NCBI GenBank assembly: GCA_015056945.1
Contig: SVFH01000002.1
Span: 62,001-126,000 of the forward strand
Reading direction: 5' to 3'
Origin: Lachnospiraceae bacterium
GTDB lineage: Bacteria > Bacillota > Clostridia > Lachnospirales > Lachnospiraceae
Length of the DNA: 64,000 bases
Shown here: one piece after another, positions 1-10,078 of the stretch
Numbering within the stretch: position 1 is the stretch's first letter
Layout: each line of letters starts with the position of its first letter
Notes under the pieces: model-generated
Seen by the model: the letters and a program-made list of their open reading frames with translations, nothing else
What the model was told of the DNA's origin: nothing
Database searches by the model: none
Program-made: the position numbers and the translations under genes

Positions 1-90
1 GGCAAAAATACTCGCAACAATCTGAATGATCCATGCAATTCCGAATGCCGCAATCATATAGATGGTAAATTGTTTTTTACTTACTTTCAT
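1..90 (-). CDS. N-terminal fragment of a membrane protein (MKVSKKQFTIYMIAAFGIAWIIQIVASIFA...), possibly CPBP-family; truncated by window edge
   Basis: ATG at 90 on minus strand, open to window edge, hydrophobic; overlaps the stop of the MerR gene by 14 nt. Confidence 0.45.
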   Translation of the reverse strand, partial: MKVSKKQFTIYMIAAFGIAWIIQIVASIFA

Positions 91-820
91 TTGTATCCTC
101 TCCTTCCGTTGTATAGGTCTCTACACAGAAGCCTTTGTGGCCGCATGCCGTGCATGTAAGCTTCCTTGTTGTCGGTGTATGCGCCGCAAACATCATTTGC
201 CCAAACTTCGGTTTGAACACCGTGTGACACTGCGGGCAGATGTAATCCACCTTCTTAAAATAGTAAACAACCCCCCATGCACAGGCCGCAATCACAATTG
301 CCATTCCTATGATAAAAGGCCACCAGATGCCCGTTTGTAATGCCAGAATAAAACTACCCACTTCAATAATATCTGCCAGAATACCTACAATAATCATAAT
401 TACCCTGACTTTGGTTAATTGCTTTTTTGTTTTCATAAGATAAGCAATGTCCCCTATGGATTCAACCGAGAAATGTTCCACTTTTTTAAGTCCTTCGGAC
501 AACGCTTCCAGCTTACCGAGTCTTTCTTCACGTTCATGAAGTTCTTCCTGCAGTTGTTTCTTTTGCTGTTCCAGAATAAGGGAAATGACACTCTCCGGGT
601 CCTCTTCGCGCATCAGTTCTCCGATGCTGTTAATCGGCAAATCCAGTTCACGCAAAAAGCATATAATTTTTAACTTTCGAAGGTCCTCTTCACTGTAAAG
701 TCTTCTGCCGCCTTCGCTCAATTCGCTCGGTACAAGAATCCCTCTTGTATCATAATACTGCACCGTGCGTACTGTTATGTCGCAAAGCTTTGCCATTTCT
801 CCGGTTGTGTATTTGGACAT
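77..820 (-). CDS. MerR-family transcriptional regulator with C-terminal transmembrane segments and a zinc-ribbon-like CPxC...CxxCG tail
   Basis: N-terminal YTTGEMAKLCDITVRTVQYYDTRGIL winged-helix motif; two hydrophobic helices; CPQC/CTAC motifs. Confidence 0.85.
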   Translation of the reverse strand: MSKYTTGEMAKLCDITVRTVQYYDTRGILVPSELSEGGRRLYSEEDLRKLKIICFLRELDLPINSIGELMREEDPESVISLILEQQKKQLQEELHEREERLGKLEALSEGLKKVEHFSVESIGDIAYLMKTKKQLTKVRVIMIIVGILADIIEVGSFILALQTGIWWPFIIGMAIVIAACAWGVVYYFKKVDYICPQCHTVFKPKFGQMMFAAHTPTTRKLTCTACGHKGFCVETYTTEGEDTNESK

Positions 821-1038
821 CGCTCCTGCCTCCTTTCAACGCCTATTTTAGGACGTTACGCTGCGTCACAAGCAATAGGTGACGCAAGGGGATTTTTTAT
901 TTTTTTATTGAATTTCTATGAAAGGCGTATCACCGCCACCGTTACAAAGATACCAAAAGACTCGTTTTCTGTAAAGAGAACATACGGCCTTTTATGCATG
1001 GTGCCTTACACATTATAAAAGGAGTGTCCCGTCACCGC

Positions 1039-2940
1039 CTAATCTTCTTCATAGCTGATGATATCCTGCGTATATTTTCTTCCCATATCATGACGGATTT
1101 TGCGATGCTCCACGGATTCAAAAATAATGGAGAAATCATAATCCTCCGGATACAGCTCGCTTGCGGCCACGTGAAGTTTTACACGCTTTCTGTTAATCCA
1201 TATCTTTTTGCCTTTGACCTGCACGCGAAGAACGCCTTTATCATTTACCTTTTCACATACAATGCCTATTTTACGATCCGGATAAATCATCACACTGTCA
1301 CCGATGTTATATTCCTGTAAAAGTTCTGTTTTCTGTGCCGATACCTTGCGCTTACGGATGGAACCGGTTGCTTTTTTGCGTACCTTATTTCCGTTCTGTG
1401 AAGAGAACGCCTCTGCCGTTTCTTTGCCGTATGCCGCCTCGATTGCCACTTTTAACATGTACTCGGGCATACCGAGCCTGTCAGCGATATAAAAAGCACA
1501 ACTCTCGCCCGCTTCTCCGATAATCATCTGATAGGTCGGCTCTAAACTGTCCTTATTAAACGTCATCCTTGCATTTATGATGCCCTCTGTTTTCTCCGCA
1601 TAGTCTTTGACTTCCGGATAATGTGTGGTCACGATAAAGTTGCAGCCGCTTTTACGAAGTTCTTCAAGAATTGCTACCGCAATTCCCATTCCTTCCGCAG
1701 GGTCCGTACCGGAACCGAGCTCATCCATAATGACAAGGCTGTCTTTATTTACTTCCGAAAGCACTTCCAGAACATTCTTGATATGTGCGGAAAATGTGGA
1801 CAAATTCTCCGAAAGATTCTGTCCGTCACCGATATCACAGAGGTAATTGCTGTTCATGCAGATCTCTGCTTCTTCGCTTGTGACGTGAAGGCCGCACTGT
1901 GCCATCAGGCAATTAAGCATGATCGTTTTCATGGCAACGGTTTTGCCTCCCGTATTCGGTCCTGTGATGACGATACCCCTAGTATCCTTTCCCATCTCAA
2001 ACTGTAACGGCACACAAACCGTCCTGTCCATCAACGGATGTCTTGCGTTCTTTAGGCGAATTGCGCGTTCCGTCGTAATCACCGGTTCGTTTGCACGCAG
2101 ATCAAGCGAAAGCTTTCCTTTCGAAAAAATGAAATCCAGCTTCTCCATTATGCGGATATTCTCTTCCATGTAAATGCCCGCTTCCGCCACCATTGCAGTC
2201 AGTGTATACAGGATGCGGTAAACCTCGTTCTCTTCCGCAATTTTAAGTATGGAAATCTCCTCATAAATATTCGCCACGCCTACCGGCTCGACGAAAAATG
2301 TATTTCCCGTGGAAGACTTATCAATCACACTACCCGGAATCCTGTGCTTGCAATCCTTTTTCACCGGAAGGCAAATACGGCCGTTTCTGTAAGTCGTAAA
2401 GGAATCCGCCATCGCATCCTTATTGGAGCGCATAATCTGCTCCGCACGCTGTTTCATCTCCTCTGTCTTTTTCTCTATCTGCATGCGAAGACTTGCAAGC
2501 TCTTTCGAAGCATAATCGTCCACATGCTCGTTTCTGATCTGCCTTGCAATCTCCTCGCGCAGCTCATCCGCACATTCCAAATTTTCTTCATAAAAGGCCA
2601 ACGGATTTTCGTACATTTTACCTCTTTCGAGATAATCTTTTAATCGTTTGACTGCATTCAGCGCCATCCCCACTTTCTCAAGCTGGTACGGGGTTAAGCA
2701 ATCGCCTTTGCCCGCAATCTCCACAATCTCTTTGATCTCCGTTACGTTCTGTAAGGGCGGCATACCAAGCTGCTCAATCAGTTGCTTCGCATCGCTTGTA
2801 TCTTTTAATGCCTTTCGAAGCTCCAATTCCGATAAAAGAAAGGAAGTTTCATCAATCTGACTTCCGGCTGCCTCTGTCAGTGCAAGTCCTTTCCATATTT
2901 CTTTAATTTGATCAAATTCTAATGCTTTGTCTAAAATCAT
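1039..2940 (-). CDS. MutS2-like DNA mismatch repair family ATPase without an obvious Smr domain
   Basis: TGPNTGGKTVAMKT Walker A, MDELGSGTDPAEG Walker B; start set at ATG 2940 behind AAGGAGAGTAAGAGAA. Confidence 0.85.
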   Translation of the reverse strand: MILDKALEFDQIKEIWKGLALTEAAGSQIDETSFLLSELELRKALKDTSDAKQLIEQLGMPPLQNVTEIKEIVEIAGKGDCLTPYQLEKVGMALNAVKRLKDYLERGKMYENPLAFYEENLECADELREEIARQIRNEHVDDYASKELASLRMQIEKKTEEMKQRAEQIMRSNKDAMADSFTTYRNGRICLPVKKDCKHRIPGSVIDKSSTGNTFFVEPVGVANIYEEISILKIAEENEVYRILYTLTAMVAEAGIYMEENIRIMEKLDFIFSKGKLSLDLRANEPVITTERAIRLKNARHPLMDRTVCVPLQFEMGKDTRGIVITGPNTGGKTVAMKTIMLNCLMAQCGLHVTSEEAEICMNSNYLCDIGDGQNLSENLSTFSAHIKNVLEVLSEVNKDSLVIMDELGSGTDPAEGMGIAVAILEELRKSGCNFIVTTHYPEVKDYAEKTEGIINARMTFNKDSLEPTYQMIIGEAGESCAFYIADRLGMPEYMLKVAIEAAYGKETAEAFSSQNGNKVRKKATGSIRKRKVSAQKTELLQEYNIGDSVMIYPDRKIGIVCEKVNDKGVLRVQVKGKKIWINRKRVKLHVAASELYPEDYDFSIIFESVEHRKIRHDMGRKYTQDIISYEED

Positions 2941-3014
2941 TTCTCTTACTCTCCTTATATCCAATAAAACAAGCAATGTATGATGCTTAATGACCTTTTG
3001 GGGATTTCCTATGC

Positions 3015-3200
3015 AATAAAAAAGGCATGACCTAAGTCATGCCAAGTGCGCGAAACACACCGGAACTAAATTCCGGAACATCATCTCTAAACAAAATATC
3101 AAGCATCATCATGGCACACTTAACAAGACCGCCAATATCGGTCTACTACCCAATTACTAATATCCTACACAATTAATGATGCTTTGATAAAATTGTCCTC
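3015..3200 (-). ncRNA. Candidate structured small RNA ending in an intrinsic terminator (unknown family)
   Basis: Minus strand: AAGCATCAT...ATGATGCTT closing helix, inner GACCG...CGGTC hairpin, CCGGAA...TTCCGG hairpin, then GGCATGACTTAGGTCATGCC-TTTTTT. Confidence 0.4.
3018..3043 (-). terminator. Rho-independent terminator
   Basis: GGCATGAC-ctaa-GTCATGCC stem with a 6-nt A tract (T tract on minus strand). Confidence 0.7.
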
Positions 3201-3265
3201 CTGTTTCACAAAATATAATTTCAAGTCAATCATACATCCGATTCCGGAAAAAAACAACAAAATTT

Positions 3266-3706
3266 TTACGAATTTAATTTCTTGAGAAATATAATTGCAG
3301 ATAGTCCGGAGAAAAAATAGATTTTAAATAAATTTAAAAACAAATCTATATTCTCAACTTCTCCTTTATACATCATACCAAGAATCACAATTGCGATAAT
3401 CGGCGCCAGTAAAAAAGTTAAAAAGCAAACGACAATTCCGCCTTCTGTAGGATTCGGTTCAAACAATTTATATCCAAACATAATACCCATCGTAAGAATA
3501 ACACCGGAAATCCCGCCGATCCAGCCAAGCTGAAACAACAGAATAATACTGATAATTCCCGGGATTGAACCAATGATTGCACCGATTCCACCCAGAAACC
3601 AATGGTCACCTTTCACCTCACTTACAGGCTCTTTGATTGTATAACCGCAATGTTCACAAATCTTGGAATCTTCTGAAACTGCTTTAAAACAATTCTGACA
3701 AAACAT
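3266..3706 (-). CDS. Zinc-ribbon membrane protein
   Basis: MFCQNCFKAVSEDSKICEHCGY zinc ribbon followed by hydrophobic helices. Confidence 0.7.
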   Translation of the reverse strand: MFCQNCFKAVSEDSKICEHCGYTIKEPVSEVKGDHWFLGGIGAIIGSIPGIISIILLFQLGWIGGISGVILTMGIMFGYKLFEPNPTEGGIVVCFLTFLLAPIIAIVILGMMYKGEVENIDLFLNLFKIYFFSGLSAIIFLKKLNS

Positions 3707-3782
3707 ATTACTTCTCCTTTCAATTGTAGAAAAGCAAAATATATACTCACTTCTGAATACGTGTTTCTCGCATTATGCCAGC

Positions 3783-3803
3783 ATAATACTATCTTAGTAT
3801 AAT
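3783..3803. promoter_or_regulatory. Candidate operator palindrome overlapping promoter of the 3266-3706 gene
   Basis: ATAATACTA-TCT-TAGTATAAT near-palindrome between TTGATA and TATTAT-like elements (minus strand). Confidence 0.35.
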
Positions 3804-3869
3804 ATATCAAGCTTTTTGTTTATTTTTACAAATCCGTCTCCCTTTATATTCCGGGATAACAAGCTCCTG

Positions 3870-4145
3870 CTAGATGAATATAAATCCGATTAACGCACAC
3901 AGAAAACCAATCGCACCAAGTCCAAAACATACAAACCAGATGCCTCCAAAAAATGCCATCATGGAAAAACCGACAATTCCAATAAGATTCGCTGTTGTGT
4001 CCTGTCCCAATACAGCCTTATCCGCCCTCTTCCTATTATTTTTGATAATAAAAATTATGCTTATAACCAACAGAATCAATCCTACGAGAGACAAAATCCC
4101 CATAACAATTGCCGCAATCAAAAAACCAAAAAGCCCTGTTTCCAT
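3870..4145 (-). CDS. Small multi-pass membrane protein, unknown function
   Basis: 91 aa hydrophobic ORF with AAAGGAGGATATGTGAA before ATG. Confidence 0.6.
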   Translation of the reverse strand: METGLFGFLIAAIVMGILSLVGLILLVISIIFIIKNNRKRADKAVLGQDTTANLIGIVGFSMMAFFGGIWFVCFGLGAIGFLCALIGFIFI

Positions 4146-4180
4146 TTCACATATCCTCCTTTTTATGATTTAAGGATATA

Positions 4181-4201
4181 ATATTATCTTTTGGATAATA
4201 T
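4181..4201. promoter_or_regulatory. Candidate operator palindrome between -35 and -10 of the 3870-4145 gene
   Basis: ATATTATC-ttttg-GATAATAT perfect palindrome; TTGACA on one side and TATTAT on the other (minus strand). Confidence 0.4.
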
Positions 4202-4240
4202 GTCAAGCATTTTTTGTTTTAGACCTTCTATTTGCGCCTT

Positions 4241-4897
4241 TTAGCTTATACGTTTTCCTTTAATGGAGATTACCTCTACCTGTAACGGAATATCTTTGCC
4301 GCTTTCATCCAGCGCCGTCCGTACCGCATATTCCAGCCCGCCGCAACAGGGTACTTCCATTCTTACCACCGTGATGCCTGCAATATCATTATTCCTGATA
4401 ATCTCGCCCAGCTTATCCGCATAATTAATGCCGTCAAGCTTCGGGCAGCCAATCATGGCAACGTGATTTCTCATGAAATCCCGATGAAAATTGCCGTACG
4501 CAAATGCCGTACAATCCGCCGCAATCAAAAGATTGGCACCCTCAAAAAAAGGGGCACGTACCGGCAACAGCTTAATCTGCACCGGCCAGTTCCCGATTTC
4601 AGACGCAGTTTCCGCATTCCCCATCGTTTCTTCTTTTTGATTGCCACGCACTTCTTCCCGGCTTCTCTTCGCTGCCGATACTGCAGCTTCATCATACACG
4701 GGGGCTTCCCGCTCCTCCATCACAATTGCACCGGTCGGGCAGGCGGGCAAACAGTCTCCGAGACCGTCACAATAATTCTCTTTCGTCAGGCGTGCTTTGC
4801 CTTCTATCATCTCAATCGCACCTTCATGGCAGGCCGTGGCACAAAGACCGCATCCGTTGCATTTTGCTTCATCGATTTTAATAATTTTACGTATCAT
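4241..4897 (-). CDS. 4Fe-4S ferredoxin-domain protein
   Basis: CNGCGLCATACHEGAIE and CDGLGDCLPACPTGAI clusters; start moved to MIRKIIKIDEAKC (ATG 4897) with good RBS. Confidence 0.8.
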   Translation of the reverse strand: MIRKIIKIDEAKCNGCGLCATACHEGAIEMIEGKARLTKENYCDGLGDCLPACPTGAIVMEEREAPVYDEAAVSAAKRSREEVRGNQKEETMGNAETASEIGNWPVQIKLLPVRAPFFEGANLLIAADCTAFAYGNFHRDFMRNHVAMIGCPKLDGINYADKLGEIIRNNDIAGITVVRMEVPCCGGLEYAVRTALDESGKDIPLQVEVISIKGKRIS

Positions 4898-4997
4898 ATT
4901 AATCCTCCTTTTTTCAAAACATATCTTTGACTTACTATTTGCATTGTAATACAATAAAAATAACAAGTCTGTTGTTTTTACAACAAAGGAGGATAAA

Positions 4998-5672
4998 ATG
5001 TTACAGTATATTGATATCCTGAAGGACACACAACTTTTTACCGGTGTGAATAAAGAGGAAATTACCGCCATGCTGCAGTGTCTGCAGGCGCAGAAACTTA
5101 TCTGTCCCAAAGGCACCCCTGTCTTTCGGGAAGGCGAGTATATCAGCCGCCTTGCTATTACAGTGGAGGGGAAGCTTTTTGTTCAACAGAATGATTTCTG
5201 GGGAAACCGGACGATTCTGAATGTACTCGGTCCGGGTGAGATGTTTGGGGAAGCATATGCGACACCGGACAGTGGTCCGTTGCAATTCAACGTGATTGCA
5301 GAGGAAGATTGCGTAATCATCCTGTTTGATATCCAAAGAATTCTTACCGTATGTTCCTCAGCGTGCCGGTTTCACACCATGATTGTACAGAATCTCTTCT
5401 TTGCCATTTCAAACAAAAACCGCCTTCTGGTGCAAAAAATCGGTCATCTGTCCAAACGCAGCACGCGCGCGAAGCTCCTCTCCTATCTCTCCACCGAGAG
5501 TAAAAGACAACGAAGCAGCCGTTTGACAATTCCTTTTACCAGACAGCAGCTGGCTGACTATCTCTGTGTGGACCGAAGTGCCATGTCCAACGAATTATGC
5601 AAAATGCGGGATGAAGGGATATTAACTTTTCATAGAAATGAATTTACATTACATCACAAGGAGGAACTTTAA
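4998..5672 (+). CDS. Crp/Fnr-family transcriptional regulator
   Basis: Cyclic-nucleotide-binding-like N-terminal fold and C-terminal HTH (TRQQLADYLCVDRSAMSNELCKMRDEGIL); RBS AAAGGAGGATAAA. Confidence 0.85.
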   Translation: MLQYIDILKDTQLFTGVNKEEITAMLQCLQAQKLICPKGTPVFREGEYISRLAITVEGKLFVQQNDFWGNRTILNVLGPGEMFGEAYATPDSGPLQFNVIAEEDCVIILFDIQRILTVCSSACRFHTMIVQNLFFAISNKNRLLVQKIGHLSKRSTRAKLLSYLSTESKRQRSSRLTIPFTRQQLADYLCVDRSAMSNELCKMRDEGILTFHRNEFTLHHKEEL

Positions 5673-5707
5673 GCCTTATGTTACTATCGACTGTTGGCCA
5701 AAAGAAC

Positions 5708-5899
5708 CTATTTTTTTGACAAACGAATTACTTCAATTACCGTAAGAATCAAACCAATCCAAAAAGAAATTGCGGCAATCGGCATGGCAACCGAAAACAC
5801 AGTCCATGTTGTCTGTGTGCTTGCCATAAATATTGAGATTACAAATATAAGAATTGACAAGGCAAATACTGCCCATGCACTGATAATTGCAATTTTCAT
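5708..5899 (-). CDS. Small membrane protein
   Basis: 63 aa, two hydrophobic helices; consistent with an isolated small gene. Confidence 0.45.
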   Translation of the reverse strand: MKIAIISAWAVFALSILIFVISIFMASTQTTWTVFSVAMPIAAISFWIGLILTVIEVIRLSKK

Positions 5900-5958
5900 A
5901 AAATTTTATCCCCTTACAATACATATCATATTCTACGCGTTCTTTACTTTGCTGTGTA

Positions 5959-6558
5959 TTATTCCTGCAAATCCAGCAAAACCGCTCTGCAGGGTGCTCC
6001 GTCAGAACCTCCGAGTGAAAGCGGTGCTGCATTCAATATATACACGCCTTCTTTCACTTCTCCGAGTCTGATTCCTTCCAGTAAAACAACCTCCGCGCCA
6101 AGCAATACCTTATGCACAGCCATCGGCGCTTCCACCGGTCCTACCGACTGAAGCTCCACACCGATTAGGTCAACGCCTGCCTGCGCAAAGACTTCTGCTG
6201 CTTCCGCGCTAACCACTCCGCGCCCTTTGATTAAAAGCTTACGCGCGGCTTCCTGATTGGCCATCTTCGCACGTTTGATAATCTCTTTTGCCACAGATTC
6301 TGTCACTTCGCCATCTGCTGCTGCCACAAATGCCGGGCCTATCATTTTATCTAACGGAATCTCTTCAATTGTTGCACCATCTGCAATAAAATGAAACGGC
6401 GCATCCACATGCGTGCCGTTGTGCGCACACATATGCAACGAAGTCAGATTGTATAACGCACCTTCAGACATTCTCATTACTTCTTCTTTCTGCGGCGGCT
6501 CGTCCCCCGGAAAAACCTCGCAGGAAAATACTTCCTGAGAAATATCATAAATTTTCAT
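5959..6558 (-). CDS. Cyclase family protein (kynurenine formamidase-like)
   Basis: HNGTHVDAPFHF metal-binding motif; start at MKIYDISQEVF (6558) behind AAGGAGAATTCGT. Confidence 0.8.
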   Translation of the reverse strand: MKIYDISQEVFSCEVFPGDEPPQKEEVMRMSEGALYNLTSLHMCAHNGTHVDAPFHFIADGATIEEIPLDKMIGPAFVAAADGEVTESVAKEIIKRAKMANQEAARKLLIKGRGVVSAEAAEVFAQAGVDLIGVELQSVGPVEAPMAVHKVLLGAEVVLLEGIRLGEVKEGVYILNAAPLSLGGSDGAPCRAVLLDLQE

Positions 6559-6849
6559 ACGAATTCTCCTTATACCTTTAGCTGTCACCAAGATTTTCCA
6601 TTCAAAAATCGCATCTCTGTTCTTAATATATTATATGAATATCAAATCGATTACTCAAGAGAAATATAGAAGGCCAAACACATTTTATCCAAAAGCAAAC
6701 AATATTAGAAATCGGCCACATCCCTTGCCATTGCGAATGTAAGTGACGACTGCTTTCTCCAAGTCAAATGTATGCGACTGCTTTTCTTTCCAAGTGTAAA
6801 TAGCTCCTTTTTCCCTCTCAGCCTCTGACAGCGCAGGCTGAATATCTGA

Positions 6850-7625
6850 TTACAAGAAATAATATTGTATATAGTTCTCAATCACTTCCGGGTCGAGCGG
6901 ATGCTTCAGACTTTCATATGTTGTAATCAGATTTATTCCCGGAGTAATTCCATTAGATGCATACAAATTGAGTTTATCCGTTGCATTATCAATATATGAC
7001 GGGGTATCCATCATTCCAAAATGTTCCCAATAATAATATTTACCGGTATGTGGATGTCGAATTGTAAAATCCGGATAGATTTCAGTATTGCCCAAAGGCA
7101 ATCTGCATTCATAGCGAAATGGGATTTGATATATCGAAAGATACATATCAATAAGAATCTCTGATTTAGAGCGCACTAGATGATTTGAATTTGTTCTGTA
7201 AATAAGTGTTTCCGGATGATTCGTATTGCGTTCATAGGAAGCATTCATCCAATTTGTAAGTTCTTCCTGTATCGGCCGAAAGCTTGGAGCCAAAAGCTTC
7301 TTATACTCTTCGGATTCAGCCAGAAGCGCTTCAGACCTGCTTATGGCAGGATGATGTTTCAAATAAAAAGAAATGGCTGTCTGCTCTCTTTGAATATCTT
7401 CAAGCAGTAGCATAAGATATTTTTTTCTTGCAAGTTGCTCTGCAAGTCTGCGATTCGATTTGGGAAGATATCTCTTTTGATGTCCGTCGCTGAAATACCA
7501 TTTATAGTTCCCCGCCTGCTCCGTACATATCAGTTTCCCTTCGGAAGTGTTTGCAACTCCTGCTTAATAAGAGCAATACGACTTGTTATTTCGTCATACT
7601 CTCTCTTGGCCCGTTCATAAATCAT
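6850..7625 (-). pseudogene. Frameshifted gene with PD-(D/E)XK-nuclease-like C-terminal region
   Basis: ORF track shows only 6850-7413. The same frame is open upstream to ...EGKLICTEQAGNYKWYFSDGHQKRYLPKSNRRLAEQLARKKYL. A good RBS/ATG at 7625 starts MIYERAKREYDEITSRIALIKQELQTLP in another frame. The frames join near 7526-7534 after adding one nt. Confidence 0.6.
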
Positions 7626-7792
7626 CTGACATCTCCTTTCCTAAGGTATGTTCCATTAAAGCACATTCGTTGTTTCGACACAACCCTTTCTGCAAATCCT
7701 GAAAGAAATTTCCATTTATCATATCAAATTCTATGTATACCTTGAATATTCTGTACAGACAGTCCTATTTCAATAGAGATGCCAAACAAAAC

Positions 7793-8024
7793 CTGATTTC
7801 ACTTAGCAGTAATGCCAATCAACCTATTTTCACTTAACAATAAATCCAAACAACTTGTTTTCACTTAGCAATAATTCCAATCAACCTGTTTTCACTTAGC
7901 AATAATTCCAATCAACCTGTTTTCACTTAGCAATAATTCCAATCAACCTGTTTTCACTTAGCAGTAATTCCAATCAACCTGTTTTCACTTAACAATAATT
8001 CCAATCAACTTGTTTTCACTTGAT
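7793..8024. repeat. Tandem repeat, exact 31-bp period, ~7.5 copies (GTTTTCACTTAGCAATAATTCCAATCAACCT)
   Basis: ACTTAG/ACTTAA/ACTTGA anchor at 7801, 7832, 7863, 7894, 7925, 7956, 7987, 8018. Confidence 0.95.
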
Positions 8025-8180
8025 GAAAAGTATCTATATATAAAAAACCTTCTCTCAGGTCCACTTTTTAGGGAAAAAAAACCGAAAAACAGCTCAAAAA
8101 GTATCTATTTCCAAAAAAGGAATCCTAAAGTTCCACAAATCTCATAAAAAAGTACCTTCACAAGAGCTTTTTCTCCTATA

Positions 8181-8395
8181 GATACTTCCCCCCAGGCGAC
8201 ATTCGGATATTCACAGGCTCTTTCCCTCGTAAAATGATACTTCCCCCCAGGCGACATTCGGATATTCACCAGGCGCTTTCTCTCGTAAAATGATACGCTT
8301 CACCCCCCGGCGACATTCGGATATTCACCGGCGCTTTCTCTCGTAAAATGATACGCTTTCACCCCAGGCGACATTCATATATTCACCGGCGAAAT
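8181..8395. repeat. Tandem repeat, 55-58 bp period, ~4 copies (GATAC..TTC.CCCC.GGCGACATTCGGATATTCACCGGCGCTTTCTCTCGTAAAAT)
   Basis: Unit starts at 8181, 8236, 8292, 8350. Confidence 0.9.
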
Positions 8396-8452
8396 AAAGA
8401 ATGTGCATAGCACATTCTCCGCACGTGAGCGGTGTTGCTCGGCAACAAAATT

Positions 8453-8517
8453 CCTTGCCGCGAACTGCGCATCCTTAGCGGAGCGATTTTTTTATTGCAT
8501 AGGAATTTCCTATGCAA
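8453..8517. repeat. Dispersed REP-like repeat, copy 1
   Basis: CCTTGCCGCGAACTGCGCATCCTTAGCGGAGCGATTTTTTTATTGCATAGGAATTTCCTATGCAA; near-identical at 26942-27005, partial at 40210-40272. Confidence 0.85.
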
Positions 8518-8518
8518 C

Positions 8519-8551
8519 AAAAAAACACCCGCAATCCGAAGATTGCGGGTG
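8519..8551 (-). terminator. Rho-independent terminator of gdhA
   Basis: CACCCGCAATC-cgaa-GATTGCGGGTG with A tract (T tract on minus strand). Confidence 0.9.
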
Positions 8552-8584
8552 AACATATCAAATATTCAATTCAGGAATTTCTGA

Positions 8585-9994
<1,410 letters not shown>

Positions 9995-10078
9995 TTATAA
10001 CAAGTTTTTTCTAAAATGCAATATGTTTCTTATATTTTTTTTAAAAAGTATATACGGTCTTTTATCGGCACTCCATTA

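Noticed and set aside
7793-8024. Possible CRISPR array (31-bp repeats)
   Set aside because: Units are contiguous with no unique spacers, and no cas genes are in the window; it is a simple tandem repeat.
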